A stretch of 64,000 nucleotides of DNA from Planctomycetota bacterium. GTDB lineage: Bacteria; Planctomycetota; Phycisphaerae; Sedimentisphaerales; Anaerohalosphaeraceae. The notes beneath the pieces are model-generated. The model was not told the origin of the DNA, made no database searches, and saw only the letters and a program-made list of their open reading frames with translations. This document shows positions 60,364 to 64,000 of the stretch, piece after piece (within the stretch, counting starts at the first letter, position 1; the number at the start of each line of letters is the position of its first letter). The stretch covers positions 186,001 through 250,000 of the forward strand of contig JAKPDO010000019.1 of NCBI GenBank assembly GCA_029552545.1, written 5' to 3'. The translations under genes were made by a program, and so were the position numbers.

Positions 60364-60946
60364 AACGGAGCTTCGAACGCTGATTCGTTCGCGGCTGGCA
60401 GCCCTTCCGGCGGAGGAACGGTTGGAGAAAAGCCGTCAAATCTGCCGATGGGTAATGGAGTCGGATGTTTTTCGGCAGGCGACGGTTGTGATGGCTTTTT
60501 TGTCAATGCCGTATGAAGTAGATACAACGCCGCTTATTCTTCAGTCGTGGCGGCAGGGAAAAACAATTGCCGTCCCGAAAATCTCCTGGGAGCAGCGGCA
60601 TATGATTCCGGTGGAGATTCAGTCTTTGGAAAGCGGATTGGAGACGGGGAAAAAAGGGCTTCGCAATCCGACCGGCGGCGTGCCGGTTCCGCTTGAAGAG
60701 ATTGACTTGGTATTAACACCGGGTTTGGCCTTTGATGTTCAGGGGAATCGGCTGGGTCGGGGCGGGGCGTATTATGACCGTTTTTTTAAGAATCCGGGGC
60801 TGTCAGCGGCTCGCTGGGCCCTGGCTTTTTCGTTTCAGGTAGTCGAAGAAGTTCCCGTCGGCCCTGAGGATGAGCCGGTGGATGCAGTTGTGACGGAAAC
60901 AGGAATTCTTCTGTGCAGAAAACGAACCCAATCGGGAGGGCAGTAA
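60356..60946 (+). CDS. 5-formyltetrahydrofolate cyclo-ligase
   Basis: A 196-residue enzyme converting 5-formyl-THF to 5,10-methenyl-THF with ATP. TELRTLIRSRLAALPAEER at the N terminus, VVMAFLSMPYEVDTTPLI, DLVLTPGLAFDVQGNRLGRG and GGAYYDRFF (the conserved glycine-rich motif) are characteristic. The start is the ATG eight bases before the rarA stop, so the pair is coupled. It is followed two bases later by the L,D-transpeptidase gene. Confidence 0.92.
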   Translation: MNKTELRTLIRSRLAALPAEERLEKSRQICRWVMESDVFRQATVVMAFLSMPYEVDTTPLILQSWRQGKTIAVPKISWEQRHMIPVEIQSLESGLETGKKGLRNPTGGVPVPLEEIDLVLTPGLAFDVQGNRLGRGGAYYDRFFKNPGLSAARWALAFSFQVVEEVPVGPEDEPVDAVVTETGILLCRKRTQSGGQ

Positions 60947-60947
60947 T

Positions 60948-62093
60948 TTGGCCAAAGGAAAATATCGACCCTATGGTTCAGGCGGAGATGCCGCTCGTCG
61001 GAATCGTCTGATTGCCATTGCGCTGATGGTTGTGATTGCCGGAATGGTGGTTTTGATTCAAGTGCGGAAGAAGAAAGCGGCGGTCGTTCCGACGACGGAG
61101 GAGATTCCGGCGGTTTCTTTGTCGGAAATAAAGCCGGTTCCTGCGGAAGCGGCCGATGAACCGGCCCTGGAAATGCCCGGGCCCTCAAACCCGGCATCGG
61201 CTGCGGCTCCGGCGCCGGGACCTGCAGTGTCTGATGCTTCTCCGCAGGCAAAGTCTCCGGAACCGGTTTCGGCAACGGGGACGGGGACGACAGGAACAGC
61301 GGAACAGGCCGCGGCGGAAGCGCAGGCCGCTGCCAGTCCTGAAGTTCGGACTCTGATTGAAAAGGCCGTGGAGGCCAGAAAGGCCGGAAACATTATTGCG
61401 GCGAGGGATTCTCTTAACGAAGCCCTGAAGATGCCGATGAGCGAGGTGCTTCGGGATGAAATCAAGCGGCAGCTGGCCTTGTTGTCCGGGCGGTGGCTGT
61501 TCAGTCGAGAGGTGCTGGATGGGGATACGCTGACGGAGTGGTATCAGGTTCAGACGGGCGATTTGCTGGTCAAGATAGCCAATACGTATAAGGTTCCGTA
61601 TGAAATTCTGATGGAGATTAACGGGATTCGAAAGGCGGAAGGGCTTCAGGCGGGACAGAAGATTAAAGTGATTCGAGGTCCGTTTCATGCGGTAATCAGC
61701 CGCAAGCGGTTTACGATGGATTTGTACCTTCAGAATCAATATGTCAAAACCTACAAAGTCGGGCTTGGGATGCCGGGGCGGGAAACCCCCACGGGACTTT
61801 GGCGGGTTAAGCCGAATGATAAACTGATTCAGCCGCCGTGGACAGACCCGGATACCGGCCGGCGATATGTGGCCACCGACCCGGATTATCCGCTTGGGTC
61901 GCGCTGGATTGGTCTGGAAGGGCTGGAAGGCCAGGCCAAAGGGAGAACCGGCTTTGCTATCCACGGTACCAAAGAACCGGAGACCATCGGAACACAATCT
62001 TCCCGGGGATGCATCCGCCTGTTTAACGGGGATGTGATTGAGGTGTACAATCTTCTGTTTGCAGGCCAATCCCTGGTGCGTGTGGAGGATTGA
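60948..62093 (+). CDS. LysM and L,D-transpeptidase (YkuD) protein
   Basis: A 381-residue periplasmic protein that would make 3-3 peptidoglycan crosslinks or attach proteins to murein. A short basic N terminus and membrane anchor (LIAIALMVVIAGMVVLI) are followed by a long Ala/Pro linker, a small helical region, a LysM domain (YQVQTGDLLVKIANTYKVPYE) and the YkuD domain with GMPGRETPTGLWRV, FAIHGTKEPETIG and the catalytic SSRGCIRLF. The TTG start is supported by GGGAGGG seven bases upstream. Confidence 0.92.
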   Translation: MAKGKYRPYGSGGDAARRNRLIAIALMVVIAGMVVLIQVRKKKAAVVPTTEEIPAVSLSEIKPVPAEAADEPALEMPGPSNPASAAAPAPGPAVSDASPQAKSPEPVSATGTGTTGTAEQAAAEAQAAASPEVRTLIEKAVEARKAGNIIAARDSLNEALKMPMSEVLRDEIKRQLALLSGRWLFSREVLDGDTLTEWYQVQTGDLLVKIANTYKVPYEILMEINGIRKAEGLQAGQKIKVIRGPFHAVISRKRFTMDLYLQNQYVKTYKVGLGMPGRETPTGLWRVKPNDKLIQPPWTDPDTGRRYVATDPDYPLGSRWIGLEGLEGQAKGRTGFAIHGTKEPETIGTQSSRGCIRLFNGDVIEVYNLLFAGQSLVRVED

Positions 62094-62121
62094 GGTTGTC
62101 TGGACGGATGAGGTAGACGGG

Positions 62122-63030
62122 ATGACCAATCGGATGAGCCGGTGGTTTGGAGGATTGGGATGCTGGATTCTTTCAGCCGGGGTGCATGCTGTATGTCTGG
62201 GGGCACTGGCTTTTGTTCGTTTTCCATCCGGAGGGACCTCGGATAGACCCGGTAGCGGGGCTTTTTCATCGATTGAAACGGCTGCCCATGTGCGGGTGAG
62301 AGAGCTGACGGCGCCGAAACCTCAGGTCAAACCGCTGACATCCGAGCGGCGTTTATCTCTGTCTGCAGAACGGAAGCCCATTCCTGAAGTTCGCCCCGAA
62401 CCCGCGCAGAAGTCTTCTTTTTCCATTCCGTCTCATCTTTCAGAAGATTTGGTTCGGCCTTCGGTCAACTTTTTCGGGAATCGCAGTGCAGCCGGACGCA
62501 TCTGTTTTGTTGTGGACTGTTCCGGAAGTATGTTTGGAAGGATGGGGCTGGTGCGCAGGCAGCTTGCGGAAGCTGTGTCGCGTCTGACTCCGGACCAGTT
62601 CTTTTCCGTCCTTTTTTTTGGAGGAAATGGGAGGATTTTGGAGCTCGGCGGCGGTGAGCTGCTGCGTGCAGTGCCGGCAGCCAAACAAGATGCGATTCAG
62701 CTGGCGGAGTCTGTTCGGCCGGAAGGTCAAACGGATGCCTTGTCGGCCTTGGTCAGAGCTATGTCGCTGCGGACATCGGATGGGCGAGGTCCGGATTTAA
62801 TTTATTTTCTGACGGACGGTTTTGATTTGGATAAGGAAGGAACCGCCGGCCTTGCGGAGCAGGCAGAGGAGTTGAGGAGAAAACTGGCTCCGCAGGCGGT
62901 GATTCATACGTTTGCTTTCTGGGCATCTCCGATGGACCGTCAGGTTTTGGAGATGATAGCCCAGCGAAGCGGAGGCAGTTTTACTTGTGTGGATTATGAG
63001 CCGGAAAATCGGATTGAGGATTTGAAATGA
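62122..63030 (+). CDS. VWA-domain membrane-anchored protein
   Basis: A 302-residue protein with one N-terminal membrane segment (LGCWILSAGVHAVCLGALAF), a Pro-rich linker and a von Willebrand A domain. The MIDAS motif ICFVVDCSGSM, QTDALSALVRAM and IYFLTDGFD are intact. GAGGTAGACGGG precedes the ATG. Its stop overlaps the exbB-like start (ATGA). A TonB-like N terminus fused to a VWA domain beside ExbBD suggests an energised envelope complex. Confidence 0.88.
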   Translation: MTNRMSRWFGGLGCWILSAGVHAVCLGALAFVRFPSGGTSDRPGSGAFSSIETAAHVRVRELTAPKPQVKPLTSERRLSLSAERKPIPEVRPEPAQKSSFSIPSHLSEDLVRPSVNFFGNRSAAGRICFVVDCSGSMFGRMGLVRRQLAEAVSRLTPDQFFSVLFFGGNGRILELGGGELLRAVPAAKQDAIQLAESVRPEGQTDALSALVRAMSLRTSDGRGPDLIYFLTDGFDLDKEGTAGLAEQAEELRRKLAPQAVIHTFAFWASPMDRQVLEMIAQRSGGSFTCVDYEPENRIEDLK

Positions 63031-63809
63031 CGACAGGGTTGGGAGTGATGGAAGCACCGTCGTGGTTTGACCGGTTTTTTCTGGCCGGCGGACCGATAGT
63101 CTGGTTTGTATTGCTGCCGATGTCGGCCGCAATGCTTGCTTTAGGGTTGGATTTGGGCTTTCGTCTCCGCCGGAAGGTTTTGCTGCCGAACGGTCGTGCG
63201 GGCCAGATAGCCGCCCTGGCGGGCCAATATGGATTGTTCGGGTTAGAGGCACGGCTCAAGGGCAGTCCGGACTTTTTGGGCCGAGCAATTCTGTGGGCTT
63301 TGTCCCGGAACAGAAAGAAGGGGTTTGACTTCGGGCTGGTACAGGAGGCAGCGGCGGACAGTCTGCGGGAACAGGGACTGGACTTGATGCGGCGGGCGGA
63401 GGGATGTCATCTGATTGGCACCGTGGCTCCGATGGTCGGACTTTTCGGAACGGTTTTCGGGATGATTCAGGCGTTTATTGTGTTGGGGGCTTCGGGAGGA
63501 CAGCCCCGTCCGGACCAGTTGGCTCAGTCCATCTCCGTTGCTTTGGTGACAACGTTTTGGGGATTGCTGGTGGCAATTCCGGCACTGGTTCTGCATGGAT
63601 TTTTCCGGATGCGGATTGAGTCTCTGATGGGTCAGGCAGCTTTCGAAATGGAGGCCCTCCTGGAGCGGCTTGCGGAGATGGGATGTTTCCGCAAAGGTCC
63701 GTCGAATATCCACGAGGAACCAACGGGAACTCCAATAGCGGAGGAAATGGAAAGTGCGGACGAAGAGGATGATGAACCTCTTGAACTTGAATTTGAGGCA
63801 GATGAATGA
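63027..63809 (+). CDS. exbB: ExbB/TolQ/MotA proton-channel protein
   Basis: A 260-residue member with three membrane segments (VWFVLLPMSAAMLALGLDL, LIGTVAPMVGLFGTVFGMI, ALVTTFWGLLVAIPALVLHG); the signature TVAPMVGLFGTVFGMI and TTFWGLLVAIPALV are typical of ExbB/TolQ. The C-terminal ~40 residues are unusually acidic (EEMESADEEDDEPLELEFEA). It overlaps both neighbours by four bases (ATGA), so VWA, ExbB and ExbD form one coupled unit. Confidence 0.92.
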   Translation: MTTGLGVMEAPSWFDRFFLAGGPIVWFVLLPMSAAMLALGLDLGFRLRRKVLLPNGRAGQIAALAGQYGLFGLEARLKGSPDFLGRAILWALSRNRKKGFDFGLVQEAAADSLREQGLDLMRRAEGCHLIGTVAPMVGLFGTVFGMIQAFIVLGASGGQPRPDQLAQSISVALVTTFWGLLVAIPALVLHGFFRMRIESLMGQAAFEMEALLERLAEMGCFRKGPSNIHEEPTGTPIAEEMESADEEDDEPLELEFEADE

Positions 63810-64000
63810 GAGAAGGTTTTTTGAATCTCCCCTTTGAACCGACAGGTTCGTTTGATATGACGCCGATTATTGACGTGGTTTTTCTGCTGATTATCTTTTT
63901 TATGCTGGTTTTTCAGTTTATTACAGCGGAAAAAGCGGATGTACAGGTGCCGGAGTCCATTCGTTCGGCCCAGCCGGCGGAGGAGGATGTTCTGGCAACG
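63806..64000 (+). CDS. exbD: ExbD/TolR family protein (truncated by window end)
   Basis: The first 65 codons of an ExbD/TolR protein. The N-terminal DMTPIIDVVFLLIIFFMLV contains the conserved proton-path Asp in the membrane helix. It starts at the ATG overlapping the exbB stop and runs off the end of the window. With ExbB it forms a proton-driven motor for a TonB- or Tol-like partner. Confidence 0.9.
   Translation, partial: MREGFLNLPFEPTGSFDMTPIIDVVFLLIIFFMLVFQFITAEKADVQVPESIRSAQPAEEDVLAT

Noticed and set aside
1-64000. tRNA, rRNA, transposase or phage genes
   Set aside because: None was recognised in the gaps or among the proteins, though subtle RNA genes could be missed by eye.

Overview
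The window looks like a chromosome segment from a Gram-negative, anaerobic, polysaccharide-degrading member of the Planctomycetota, most likely class Phycisphaerae (Sedimentisphaerales-like). This is an inference from gene content. There are several large exported beta-helix or GLUG proteins ending in dockerin-like 'DLNxDGxVDxxDL' segments, a PEP-CTERM protein, two DUF1080 lipoproteins, LolA-like exported proteins, lipid A and heptose genes (lpxB, gmhA, lptFG), and an NAD(P)-linked group 3b-type [NiFe] hydrogenase under Rex. No rRNA, tRNA, CRISPR array, prophage or transposase was recognised.

Layout. 1-3087: tail of a frameshifted DUF11/beta-helix protein and a PEP-CTERM protein. 3090-9097: a TPR gene, the ribH-nusB-parA operon behind a structured leader, an E2-acyltransferase-like protein lacking its catalytic His, a yqaE/DUF2959/mini-zinc-protein operon and a PilZ protein. 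9255-11998: lptF-lptG. 12143-14257: an oxidative-stress locus with a PerR-like regulator, a long palindrome, a degenerate ferritin-like gene, a peroxiredoxin and a bacterioferritin. 15014-16289: a palindromic operator, a His-rich membrane protein and a Fur-family regulator, probably a metal-homeostasis unit. 16424-22948: amidase, nucleotide-sugar dehydrogenase, mannose-6-phosphate isomerase, NusG paralogue, and a subtilase-like exported protein.

22986-31639, all on the minus strand, is the most unusual region. It holds two RCC1-repeat proteins, a small TPR-like gene, and three successive pairs of a secreted Cys-rich protein with a LolA-like exported protein. Two Cys-rich genes share a near-identical leader (a 144-bp repeat) but have very different mature parts. 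The third carries half of a peptidase C39-like domain followed by a double-glycine leader-like motif. This is the best candidate for an undescribed system.

32144-45354: lpxB, a sigma-28-family factor, a giant GLUG protein, DUF4405, purE, a MEMO-family protein, DUF1080 lipoproteins, a lone DUF3800 protein, a DEAD-box helicase, gmhA and a cupin. 45480-50737: hydrogenase maturation protease and the rex-hydBGDA operon with a Rex box. 50963-57273: FmdB-type zinc ribbon, a beta-helix dockerin protein, a HEAT lipoprotein, and a fliA/flhG/unknown/merR group. 57788-64000: diguanylate cyclase, rarA, 5-formyl-THF cyclo-ligase, L,D-transpeptidase, a VWA protein, and exbB and exbD (cut by the window end).
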